A stretch of 64,000 bases of DNA from Pocillopora verrucosa (Eukaryota; Cnidaria; Anthozoa; Scleractinia; Pocilloporidae): the NCBI RefSeq assembly GCF_036669915.1, contig NC_089318.1:19089422-19153421 (forward strand), in the 5' to 3' direction. The stretch's first letter is position 1. Every line of letters begins with the position of its first letter. Below, piece by piece: positions 1 through 9,686 of this stretch. The position numbers and the translations under genes are program-made. The notes beneath the pieces were generated by a model. It saw nothing but the letters and a program-made list of their open reading frames with translations, searched no databases and was not told the origin of the DNA.

Positions 1-820
1 GTCATGAGCGTGCACAATAGGAATACGAAGCACGCTCGCGCAATTGAATTTGATTAGACAAATTTACTAGCTATGTTATAACTATATTTTGTTCAGAAGA
101 GTTATTTTATACGCACTGTCTAGGGAGCTGTCCTGCAGCACTAACATTGATAGGCATCATGGAAATGTATTCTGAAGGTAATAAAACGAGGATACTCATT
201 GAAGTTTAGTGTCGAGATAATCCGCCCCCAGATCGCAACGTTGTCCTTTCATGTTGAAGTTTTGTGGGAAAAGGTTCTCCCCTCATTCATAGTAAAACTA
301 ACCTGCATTTAGATTAAAACAACTTGTTGGCGAGTTTGAGGCTCGCCTTTTATCTTGATTTTCTCTTACTTTAGATAACTGAAAATTTTTTCTTTATTCA
401 GAAGAACCGGTTTGGTTAGGTTACCGTGAGTGCAACGGAACGTATGAGGGAAAAAGATACTTTAGCTGGTGGGTAATGTTATGTCTCCCGCTTAAGATAA
501 TTTTTGAAACCCAGAAATTCTTATTCGATGTACACGTCACTTGACATCGATGGCATATGACATATTAATGAGGACGGAATTAATTCTGTAACGTCTCCAT
601 TTACTCATGCGCATCTATTTTCGGTTGGTGTCATTAAAATGACAAAGTATATTTTTGTTTGTTGTATTAACCCTCAGTGCACCTGGTAGAGGCTGCTTCA
701 CCACGTTTGATAACGTTCTTAAGTGTCACAGATGACGATATCAGTAATGTGGCTGCTGTTTCTTTGCTTCCAATCCGAAAGAACAAGAAAAGTCAGAACA
801 GTCTCTGTCTACCATCTTGA
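1..820 (+). CDS. 3' end of a RING/TRAF-zinc-finger/CAP-Gly protein gene (copy 0, partial)
   Basis: The last two exons of a gene whose start lies before the window. Exon 402-468 (after an ATTCAG acceptor, donor GT at 469) encodes the second half of a CAP-Gly domain, with ECNGTYEGKRYFS where canonical domains have GKNDG followed by a YFxC motif. The last exon, 724-820, supplies the final Cys of YFSC and a short polar tail ending in LCLPS and a TGA at 818-820. Phases fit (67 nt, then 97 nt) and match three other copies at 30,187-30,560, 55,918-56,296 and, in part, 18,534-18,704. Two paralogs stop earlier, at PM*, where this copy reads CGA, so its tail is 15 residues longer. Bases 1-401 are intron. 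The CAP-Gly assignment comes from the pattern of glycines and aromatics and is fairly secure in context. Confidence 0.7.
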
Positions 821-1490
821 GATGTTCGCCCACTGTTCAAAAGAGATTTCGTCGACCAGTCACAGCAACTACTCCTTGGTCTACCGTCTGTTTGTAAATT
901 CAATAGAAGTTAACAGGCTTGTCATAAGGCTCATAGAATTTCAAATATTTTACAAACGTATGGTATTAAATTAGATACCATAGATTCTTAATTCCCAGAT
1001 GTTTCTTCAAGAAATTATTAAGTAAACTTTCTTGCTAATCCATAATCTTTAAATCATTTTTCTCTTTCCTCATTTTTTTGTCTTTCAAGTGTCATGTACG
1101 GAGAATGTTTTCTGATTTGTTAAGGTAGATACTATGCAAACTAATTGCAATTTTGAAAGGCAGGACCGCCACAAACTTGGCAAACTGGGAGGAATTTTAA
1201 TTCTCGGCCTCAACACATGCCTCAGTTGGCGAGCGTCACCTTCCATCACTTTCAGCATTCCATGCTTGAACTGAGTTTATAACAGCTGCTCAGGACTGAA
1301 AACACGATGAAATAAAAAACATAACAAAACAAAACAAATCGAAAAAAATGTAGACTTGAAACTAAAAGAACTGGTGCAAAAATTGAATAAAAGGAAAAGG
1401 GCCAAGCTTTGTCTTAAGACAAGCTCTATTATCTAGTAATAAATAGGCGAATTAATTATAGTCCTGAAAGACCCGTGATTCTGAAAAATA
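821..1490. other. Intergenic stretch, no gene seen
   Basis: Non-coding DNA between the TRAF/CAP-Gly 3' end and the GPCR upstream minisatellite. It is nearly identical to about 30,560-31,266. Short ORFs here are not conserved in frame and I do not support them. Confidence 0.6.
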
Positions 1491-1792
1491 GATCAAAAAA
1501 TACTGAGAGATATCAGAGGATGGATCAAAAGATACTGAAAGATATCAGAAGATGGATCGAAAGATACTGAAAGACATCAAAAGATTGATCGAAAGATACT
1601 GAAAGATATCAAAAGATGGATCGAAAGATACTGAAAGATATCAAAAGATTGATCAAAGGTTATGAAAGATGTCAAAAGATGGATCGAAAGATACTGAAAG
1701 ATATCAGAAGATGAATCGAAAGATACTGAAAGATATCAAAAGATTGATCAAAGGTTATGAAAGATATCAAAAGATGGATCGAAAGATACTGA
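1491..1792 (+). repeat. 32-33 bp minisatellite upstream of GPCR
   Basis: About nine to ten degenerate copies of a 32-33 bp unit built around GATCGAAAGATACTGAAAG and ATATCAAAAGATG. The array lies about 350 bp upstream of the GPCR start at 2143. The same repeat occurs at the equivalent place in front of other GPCR copies, with fewer units. Confidence 0.9.
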
Positions 1793-2057
1793 ATCAATAG
1801 CATAGATATTGTTTTGGTTTCCACTAGTAGGGAGGCTAATAGTCTTTGTGTTCTGTCAATTTGATAATATTATGAATTCAGCGAAATGTCCTAGGACGCT
1901 GAAATTACGCCTACTTACGATAAATAAGCTGGTGTTTTATCAATACAAAAACAACTTCCGATATGTTTACAGTTGATGGTTCGCTCCTTCCTCAAGATAG
2001 ACGTCACAATTAAATATTCCATAAATAATGAAATCAGTTGCATTTAAATTGCACGAA

Positions 2058-2100
2058 GACCAATGAGCAGGTAGCTCGCAGTGATATATAACTCCAAACT
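2058..2100 (+). promoter_or_regulatory. GPCR core promoter: CCAAT box and TATA box
   Basis: GACCAAT at 2058-2064 and TATATAA at 2085-2091, about 20 bp apart and about 50 bp before the ATG at 2143. The block between and around them (AGCAGGTAGCTCGCAGTGA and ACTCCAAA) is conserved in front of five other GPCR copies on both strands, while more distal DNA has diverged. The promoter role is inferred from this conservation and spacing. Confidence 0.65.
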
Positions 2101-2142
2101 TAGTATACAAAAACTCATTAAGTCATTTCTGTCGCTTAAAAC

Positions 2143-3093
2143 ATGACGATTTATCAAAATATTACTGAAAATATTAATGCAGAGGAGAAAACCTACGAGC
2201 GGTTGTTTTGCTCTCAGGAAATAACTGCGGGAATACGCAGCTATCTGATATTTCTTTCGGCGTTCAATGTTTTGCTGGCCATTTGTTCATCCCTGGGTAA
2301 TATTCTGATCCTGATTGCCCTTCACAAAGAGACATCTCTTCACGCGCCATCAAAACTGTTTCTCCGATCCCTGGCCACAACTGATCTCCTCGTTGGTGTC
2401 ATTTCTGAACCTCTAACCATAACGTGCTGGATGTCCGCGGTGAGAAAGCGACAGAATGATTGCTACAACGCATTATTTACAAGCTTTATAGCAAGCTATC
2501 TTCTCTGCGGCATGTCTTTGTTAACACTGACTGCAATAAGCGTGGATAGGCTGCTCGCCTTAACATTAGGGCTGAGATACAGACAAGTTGTGACTGTGAA
2601 AAAGGCGTGCGCATGTGTCATCATGTTCTGGATTGTTTCCATTATCTTTTCAGCGATGTATGCGCAGAACGTCCGAATAACAATATGGTATAGCCATATA
2701 GTTATACCAGTAAGCTTCTTCACCTCAGTTTCGTCTTATACAAAGATTTTTTGGGAACTCCATCACCAGGAAATCCAGGTACGCGGCAACATCATTCAGC
2801 GAGAGCAATCAAGCAACTCGAGTTCTGCTGCACTGAACATATCTCAATATAGAAAAGGAGTGTCCGGCGTAATTTGGTTGCAGGTGGCAGTTGCTGTTTG
2901 TTATCTTCCACATGGTATAATCACAGCTTTGTGGACCTATAGTGAACAGTCGTCGGCTATTATTGTGCTCAGACAATTTACAATAACTCTAGTTTACTTT
3001 AACTCGTCACTAAACCCGTTGCTTTACTGCTGGAAGATAAGTGAGGTGAGACAATCGGTGAAGGAACTACTCAGACGAACACTTTGCTGCTAA
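2143..3093 (+). CDS. Class A (rhodopsin-like) GPCR, 316 aa, intact
   Basis: Single-exon seven-transmembrane receptor. A short extracellular N-terminus carries a NIT glycosylation site at residue 6. Class A landmarks are: GN at 52-53 in TM1, LATTD at 77-81 in TM2, Cys107 before TM3, DRL at 135-137 in place of DRY, Trp163 in TM4, CYLP at 253-256 in place of CWxP, and NPLLY at 291-295 in TM7, then a short helix 8 and a CC end that could be palmitoylated. Extracellular loop 2 is only about ten residues and has no Cys, a trait known in the melanocortin/adenosine/cannabinoid-type receptors. The ligand is unknown. It is nearly identical to the receptor at 31,750-32,703. The start is the first ATG after the conserved TATA/CCAAT promoter and is shared by all paralogs. 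I am sure of the family and unsure of the subfamily. Confidence 0.93.
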   Translation: MTIYQNITENINAEEKTYERLFCSQEITAGIRSYLIFLSAFNVLLAICSSLGNILILIALHKETSLHAPSKLFLRSLATTDLLVGVISEPLTITCWMSAVRKRQNDCYNALFTSFIASYLLCGMSLLTLTAISVDRLLALTLGLRYRQVVTVKKACACVIMFWIVSIIFSAMYAQNVRITIWYSHIVIPVSFFTSVSSYTKIFWELHHQEIQVRGNIIQREQSSNSSSAALNISQYRKGVSGVIWLQVAVAVCYLPHGIITALWTYSEQSSAIIVLRQFTITLVYFNSSLNPLLYCWKISEVRQSVKELLRRTLCC

Positions 3094-4612
3094 TTAATTT
3101 AAAGGCTAGAAAATTGTCCTTAAAGTGCTAACAGCCACCTTATAGAATTGAGCAAAAAGAGCAGCTGTTCTTTCCCATAATTGACACTGCTAATTTCAAT
3201 ATATACCTAGCTGATGGAAAAAAGGGCATATTACGTGCAGTGCTTGGATTTGAATTTCAACCACAAATGTTAATAGTATTTCTCACGAGTGATTGAAGCG
3301 AACTTATCAGATGTGTCATCAACGGGAGAAGATTATTTCTTATCCACGTGCAGACCTGTAAAGTTCTGTTTATTTTATAGATATTATGTTTAGATAAAGT
3401 ACCACTTTAAAACACATTTTAACAACGCCGAATGAAGAGATCAGCTGCAAGAAAACTGCTTTCATTTCTAACTCGAAAACAAAACAATTGCTTGTAAAAA
3501 TGATGTCTTGCCATTAAAAGAGTTGAATTCAATCCTAGCAACATTGATAAATTGAAAAAAGAAAATCGTCGTGGAGTGTTTCGCCGCCATGTTGATAAAC
3601 ATAGTCACCATAATAATACTGATATCTTCTCAGGTAACGATATAATGATACGCCAACTGCACCAGGTGAAGTTGTCATGCTTTCGAAGTTGGAAAAATAC
3701 TGTTATTTCGTCAATCCCTGTATTATAGATTGCTCTAGTATTTGCGTTTTGCTCAACTGCGGTCTAGCCTAATATCAAAGTGTTTTTCGCTAATTTGTGT
3801 GGAAAGCTTTTCTACCTCGAATATATTATGGGGAAAGGGGCATTGCTTTTCTTGACTTTCTTTAAACTAATGTTCACGAGTTTTAAAAAGAATGTCCACG
3901 GTCTGAATACACTCTACCATCTAGAGAACAAGATTTGGTGTCACACGCAACATTTTCACCTAGACTGGTCACACTCAGATTGGTCGAGGGTTGAATCGTA
4001 CCTAACTATAATTACCTCGCGCAAGGTGATTATAGCAGGAGCGCTAAATTTCGAAATAGCTGCCTCGCCTTTTAAGTGCAATTAAAGGAAATGGTCGTAA
4101 GAGAACCCAAGAGTTTTTTACCTTATGGATTAAAATCTTAGTCAGAAATTATAAGCAGACAGCAACATTGGGAGATAAGTTCACAATACTCCTTGCAAGA
4201 GGTGTGGGTTTTCCAGTTCAAGTTTTGTCGAGACAAACTAAGTCTATCACAAAAATTAGCAAAAAAGAAACGTGGTTGGCAGAGACCACAATTCCAAAAA
4301 AAAACTGAACTATTAGCCTTTATTATACTATATTAGTATATCGAAATTATAATTGTCTAATTTTTCTATACGGCACCTGTTCATTTTGACAGTCACTGCT
4401 TGCGCAAGTCAAATTGATGCCGGAAATTAATATTGTTTCAGACTGAATAACGGCTGCTCCAATCGTAGTAAGAAAGCATCGAAAGAACTGAAAATTTTAC
4501 AAAAGGAAGAATTTCTTTTACCGAAAGTGCGCCTAGCTCTCAGAAAAGCTTAAGCCATCATCAATTCTATAAGCTAACTATAAGCTCTTCCAGGCCCCAG
4601 CCTTGTAATTTA
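3094..4612. other. Intergenic DNA between convergent GPCRs
   Basis: No gene is supported. The stretch up to about 4,320 is nearly identical to 32,704-33,940 and more distantly similar to 20,485-21,930. A small palindrome, ACCTCGCGCAAGGTGATTAT with flanking TATAATTACC near 4,006-4,033, is shared by all three. The short ORF at 3780-4085 is not frame-conserved among copies. Confidence 0.55.
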
Positions 4613-5558
4613 TTAACAGAAAAGTATTTCTCTGATTATATCTTTAACCGATTGTCTCACTTCTCTGATCTTCCAGCAGTAAAGTAACGGTTTTAGTGCT
4701 GAATTTACGTAAACTGGAGTTACTGTAAATTGTCTGAGCACAGTAACAGACGATGACCGTCCTCTATAGGTCCACAAAGCTGTAGTTATACCATGTGGAA
4801 GATAACAAACAGCAACTGCTAACTGTAGGCACATTTCACTGAACACTCCTTTCCTATATCGAGAAATATGCAGTGGCCCTGAACTTGAGTTGCTTGACTG
4901 CTCAGGTTGGATAATGTTGCCACGTACCTGAGTTTCATGGCGGTGGAGTTTCCAAAAAAATCGTCGTGTAAGACAAAATTGAGGTTACAAAACAAACAGG
5001 TATTGTTATGTGGGTGTACCATGTTGTGATACGAGAATCATGCGCATGCATCACGGAGCATACAGCACAAAAAATCCAGAATACAAGAACGATTGCTCGT
5101 GCCCTGTTCAGCGTCACAATTTGTTTATATCTTACCCTTAATGACAAAGCAAGAAGTCTGTCCACGCTTATTGCAGTCATTGTCAACAAAGATATGCCAC
5201 AGAGGAGATACCCCACAATGATACTGGTAAAAAACGTGTTATAACATTCATCCCATCGTTTTCTCACCGCTGAAATCCAGTACGTGATGGTTAGAGGCTC
5301 AGAAATGACACCAACGAGGAAATCAGTTGTAGCCAGGGATCTGAGAAACAGTTTGGACGGCGCGTGAAGAGATGTCTCTTTATAAAGGGCAATCAGGATC
5401 AGAATATTACCTAGAGATGAAAAAATGGCCAGCAAGAAATTGAACACTGAAAGAAATATCAAATAGCCGTGTATTCCTGTAGTTAATTCCTGAGAGCAAA
5501 ACAACCGCTCGTAAGTTTCCTCTTTGCCATCTTCAGAAATGTTTCGGTAAATCGTCAT
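4613..5558 (-). pseudogene. Class A GPCR pseudogene (frameshift in TM5 end)
   Basis: Ortholog-like copy of the intact receptor at 35,489-36,433. The first part (5558 to 4935) encodes the N-terminus through TM5 with LATTD, DRL and the short extracellular loop 2. A run of seven A bases near 4955-4961 (six in the paralogs at 22,552 and 35,829) shifts the frame, ending in a spurious Pro-rich tail. The rest (about 4940 to 4613) continues in another frame through TM6 (CYLP) and TM7. In TM7 the normally invariant Asn of NPxxY is Lys (KPLLY), which supports real loss of constraint rather than only a base-calling error in a homopolymer. The initiator ATG and promoter are still present. Confidence 0.88.
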
Positions 5559-5609
5559 GATTTAAGCGACAGAAATGATTTAATAAGTTTTTGTATACTC
5601 AATTTGGAG

Positions 5610-5643
5610 TTATATATCATTGTGAGCTATCTGCTTATTGGTC
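5610..5643 (-). promoter_or_regulatory. Conserved GPCR promoter (TATA and CCAAT), minus strand
   Basis: On the minus strand GACCAAT (plus-strand 5637-5643) is followed by TATATAA (plus-strand 5610-5616), with the same spacing and neighbouring bases as at 2058-2100. It serves the broken receptor at 4613-5558. Confidence 0.55.
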
Positions 5644-6640
5644 TTCGCGCAATTTTAACGCTCAAACATGTCATTATCAGATTGTTTATCTTAGAGCAGG
5701 TGAATTTGAGAATCTCTACTCTTAATGGAATTATTAATTAAAAATGTCTTTTTTGACGAAGGAAAATTGAGTTGACTCTTTTCTAAAAACCACTTTAGAT
5801 TATTCCCCTCGGAACCACCGTTGAATATTTTAGTAAACAGCATAAATCGGAGGCTTCATTTGTATTGAAGAAATAGTAGCTCATTCGTCGTAATCAGGCG
5901 TAATTTTAGCGTCTTAAAACATTTCTTTGAATTTCTGATATTTTTGAATTAACACGAATGTAGACAGTATTAGCTTTCATGGTGGTGGAAACTAAAGCAA
6001 ACATCCAATGATATTCGATTCATATTTTGGAATAGAATCGGACAATTGCGGAACCCCTGGAGACAAACATTTCTCATTTCAATTATTCCCAAGCGCATAC
6101 CAATCCTCATATCGGCAATGCCTAACCAGTTTTTTCAATTTTTTTCTAGCCCGCCCCACTAGCTTTAAGAGTACATCTTTATTAAATAATACTATCGGCT
6201 TTTTGGCATGTAAATCGAAGAAATACTTGATCGTGAATTCTCATTGTTCATGACGCAGGAAACCTAAAATAACTCGGTGTGGTCGTTGATTGACATCTCG
6301 AGAATCAGAGGTCATCATTACTGGTAAGGGGAAGATCAAAGTAAAGTTTGGGCGCTCTTAACATAACGATGACTTATATTTTATAAATTTCTTAATCATA
6401 AAAAATACAATTTCATCGATTGTGATTGGTTTTCACTAATTTACTTACCAAGTTGTTATCGCACAGTTCAATAAGCCAATCACATTCAAAGTTCTAGTTT
6501 AAATCAACCAATCACATTCATTTTGATTGTATTCAATTTCAGAGCGACATCAAACAAATCACACCTCCTTTGTCAGTCCTTTAATGCAAATTTTCCCTTT
6601 TCCTTCGTAACTTGGCTATTCTTATTTAATCGGAAATTGT
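5644..6640. other. Intergenic, no gene seen
   Basis: Part of this (about 5,640-6,130) aligns by eye with 23,200-23,740 downstream of the unit 2 receptor. It is non-coding duplicated DNA. Several CCAATCA motifs occur at 6,470-6,520 without a nearby gene. Confidence 0.45.
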
Positions 6641-6654
6641 CATTTTCACGATTA

Positions 6655-6795
6655 ATCAATAAAAAGACTTTGTGTCGTCCAATTAAGTATGTAATCATAC
6701 TTGTGGTAAACAAATCGGACTCCCGCTGCGCGGTCGTCCGATTTTGTTATCACTCGTTTGATTACAAGCCTAATTGAACTCCACTCGGTCCTATT
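6655..6795. mobile_element. Hairpin MITE-like element
   Basis: An imperfect palindrome of roughly 140 bp. The core is AAATCGGAC at 6712-6720, a 14-nt loop, then GTCCGATTT at 6735-6743. The similarity extends outwards through TAATCA on both sides to GTCC(A/G)-containing ends. Long hairpins of this kind are typical of foldback/MITE elements in cnidarian genomes. No coding capacity is seen. Confidence 0.55.
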
Positions 6796-7546
6796 ACCAT
6801 AATGTTTATTAATGATATCTTATTGAGTTATCAGTCACGAGCAACTCTAGCCTTAGCGTCAAATTTCAACAGTGGTGCAAAATGAAGCTCGTCAACAAAA
6901 GCCTGTATTGAGAACGAGAAAGAAATTCTATCCAAGTTCCCTGTTTTTTAATTTCCTGATCTAAAGTTTGGGGTGAAGTTTCTACGATGTGCGTCATCAT
7001 CAACCGATCGCATGCAGTAACAGAGGAATGTCAGCGCAAATTTTGGCGGAGAATAAATGGACTTTATTCTGGGAAAGCGAAAGTGTTTTGAAGAGAGGTG
7101 GAGAGTGAAGAGGGTCAAAGAGGTGACAGTTGACATCACTGATGTGCTTTCAGAGATAGAACAGAATTATGAGTGTACAGAGTTGCAAGTTCTACGTTGC
7201 GTGATTTCCATCCTTGCCCAGACTCGTAAACAGGTTTTTTCGCATTAGAGGGGGGGAAGGGAGGTTTGAAGGCCAAAGGCACTTATTGACGAGTAACATC
7301 CTCCTCCGGAAAATTTTGAAAAATTGGGTCGTATGAGACTGCATTTCGTACGTATTAAAATGAAAAAGTTCATTTAATTAGGTTCCATTTCAAACTACAA
7401 AATAAACGAGTCAGGACGAAAGTATTACAATTATCTTGATTTAACCTTTTTTGTAATAACTTGCTTTCTTTTAATCGCCGGAAGCTAGTAAAAAGACTTT
7501 CGCAGCCCGTGGGAGTGTGCGTACGTACCCGTTGCACCCCTCCCCT
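6796..7546. other. Intergenic with one unsupported small ORF
   Basis: No recognisable gene. A 63-codon plus ORF at 7057-7248 (starting MDFILGKRKCFEERW) has a protein-like composition but no paralog in the window and no splice context, so I do not call it. Confidence 0.4.
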
Positions 7547-8516
7547 CTACGGGTCTGTTGCTGATGGATTGTGCACTCTCTGTGGTTGAATATTCAGAAG
7601 GTTGCTGATTTTTTCCCTGACAACTTTTCGAACTTCCTTAATCGTCAAGCAATAGATAAACGGGTTCAGAGTCGAATTTGCGAAGACAAGGGTCCCTGTA
7701 TAATGTCTGTTGAAAGAGGTAGCTGTGGATTCTTCACTATGACGCAGCAAGGCCGACATAATTCCGTGTGGCAGGTAACAACACACTAAGGTTATCTGTA
7801 GCCATAGTGCACTGGACACTGCTCTTCTATTGAAAGCTATGTTCATTGGGCTTCGTGGGTTCGCGTGTTGGTTAATAAGGTCTTGAACTTGTGTTTGCCG
7901 ATGTCGGAGGGTGACGAAAATTGTTGTGTAAGAAAAAACCGAGATTACTAAACAGATCAAAGTGCAAACGTACGCATACGTTAAAGGTATCTGGTCATTC
8001 CATAAGTACAGTATAGAACATACAACTCCTACGATCCAAATTATAGTGACAGTGAAACGTGCTCGTTTCAAAGTGACAACTAGTTTGTACCTCAGTCCCA
8101 TTAATAGCGCAAGAAGCCTATCCAAGCGTATCGCTGTCGATGTAAACAAAGATACTCCACTTAAGATATAACCTGCTATGAAACTGATAACAAAAGTAAG
8201 GCGGCACGTTTCCAAACTTCCATTTAACAAACTCATTTCGTAAGCAGCATACATAGGCTCTGACAAGAGCCCGACCAAAAGATCAGTTGTCGATAGGCAG
8301 CGTAACAGAAGTTTGGACGGTGCATGTAGTGAAATTTCCTGACCAAGAGCGACTAAGATCAGAGTATTTTCCCAGGACTGCAGTTATGGACAAGAAAATG
8401 TTTAGTCCTAAGAGCCAGGTCAGCTGATGGCTTATTCTTGAGTTCAAAACAGCAGCGCATTGTTCTTCAAGTAATGTTTTTGGGATTCCATCCCAGCTAA
8501 CATTTATCTGCGCCAT
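7547..8516 (-). pseudogene. Class A GPCR (second subtype), single frameshift in TM1
   Basis: Receptor related to the one at 37,738-38,583 rather than to the main paralog set. The likely start is the Met at 8516 (MAQINVSWDG), with a glycosylation site NVS. TM1 reads ITAVLG and then runs out of frame at a GGGAAAAT stretch near 8372. Removing one A would restore the GNT typical of TM1. From about 8371 the second frame carries APSKLLLR, STTDLLVG (TM2), DRLLAL (TM3), CYLPHG (TM6) and NPFIY (TM7), then a tail longer than in paralogs ending near 7547. Only one lesion is visible, in a short A run, so a sequencing error or polymorphism is possible. As given, the gene is broken. Confidence 0.82.
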
Positions 8517-8567
8517 TTTCTGCAAATGGTAACATCTACTATTTAGAGCTAATAAAACCAGAACCAC

Positions 8568-9686
8568 GGGTAATATTTCACGATTAAGCTAAAGGTGCAA
8601 TGTATTCAAACTCCGTTCATTACATTTATTTTAAGTGAAAGGTAATTTTAGTTCCTTCCGACTGGCGCCTTCGAATTCAGTCCAACCTGAGTGATATATA
8701 ATAAAAACAGAAGCTTCTGAGCAGGTGATTTTACTGAGCTGATGACACCATGTTGACTGTTATCGTAGTTCTACCGGTCGAAGTGGCTTGGAGGGTTAAC
8801 CTAGAACCTTCAGTTCATTTTCCACATTGTAAACAGCGCCTCTAAATCTGAGAGCGGCATAAACACAGCAAAACAGCTAAGTGTAAACCTCTTTCAAGGC
8901 AAATTTTAGCTGTTAAAAAAACCACAGCGTCAAGCTAGGAACTAATGAGTTCTATTTTGGCAAAATAAATGTCTCTTTTCCTAGTTGACATTTTCAAGAA
9001 TGCTTTTCCTCTGTCAGACATATGCTTCCAACCTTAAACAGAAGCGCAAAACGCCACCGGAAAAAAAAATTAAAAGAAACAAAAAAAGAAAAGAAGGAAA
9101 TGTCGGAACAATTCGCTGTAATTGCATGTCACTCCTGTTGCAATCTCTTTCGATGCAGGTGTTCATTCGTCCTTCATCATAATAAGCTTGAAAGCTTTCC
9201 CTGCTCTCAACAGTCTTTCTACGAGAGACTCAACTTCATGGTCTCTCGTTCACTTTCATGAAAAAGGTCTGAAAGTTACCAGTTACTGCCCGGGTTCCGA
9301 ATCAAATAACCGTAACCCACTTCGTCACGATTCAACAAATGCATTTTTGTTGTACATGTAATAAAAAAAATTTATGAAAAATGCCGGTAGCTGTTGATAT
9401 TACTGTCGAAAAATGTCTCTGAAGACATTTGTTATTTTAGCGTAAAATAGACGAGTGAGGATGATAAAAAGCAGATAAAAAGTAAAGTAAAAGTTCTTCT
9501 CTGCCCAAATGCAATTTCATTCCAAAATAAGTCCATACAAAACAATTAACGACTAGGCTGTCAGGGACGAGTTTCCAACAACAAAGGAAAAATGATAACA
9601 TCAACAAAAGTAAAGTACAAAAAAAGTACGCCGAAACAAAATTCGCTGATAAAGACTGGAGGTAAGAGACCATTAAAAGTATTCAT
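8568..9686. other. Intergenic, no gene seen; purine-rich tract
   Basis: No supported gene. An A-rich tract lies at 9,058-9,100. Segments at 9,115-9,330 and 9,490-9,605 recur, diverged, at 56,500-56,710 and 56,820-56,935 in unit 4. This shows duplicated intergenic DNA. Confidence 0.45.

Noticed and set aside
723..974. 83-codon plus ORF starting MSQMTISVMW, also at 30,505 and 56,241
   Set aside because: It starts on the last TRAF/CAP-Gly exon in a shifted frame. The phase-correct frame gives YFSC-VTDDD and a stop, which completes the CAP-Gly domain.
1491..1792. CRISPR array
   Set aside because: Units are contiguous and degenerate with no unique spacers, in eukaryotic DNA. It is a minisatellite.
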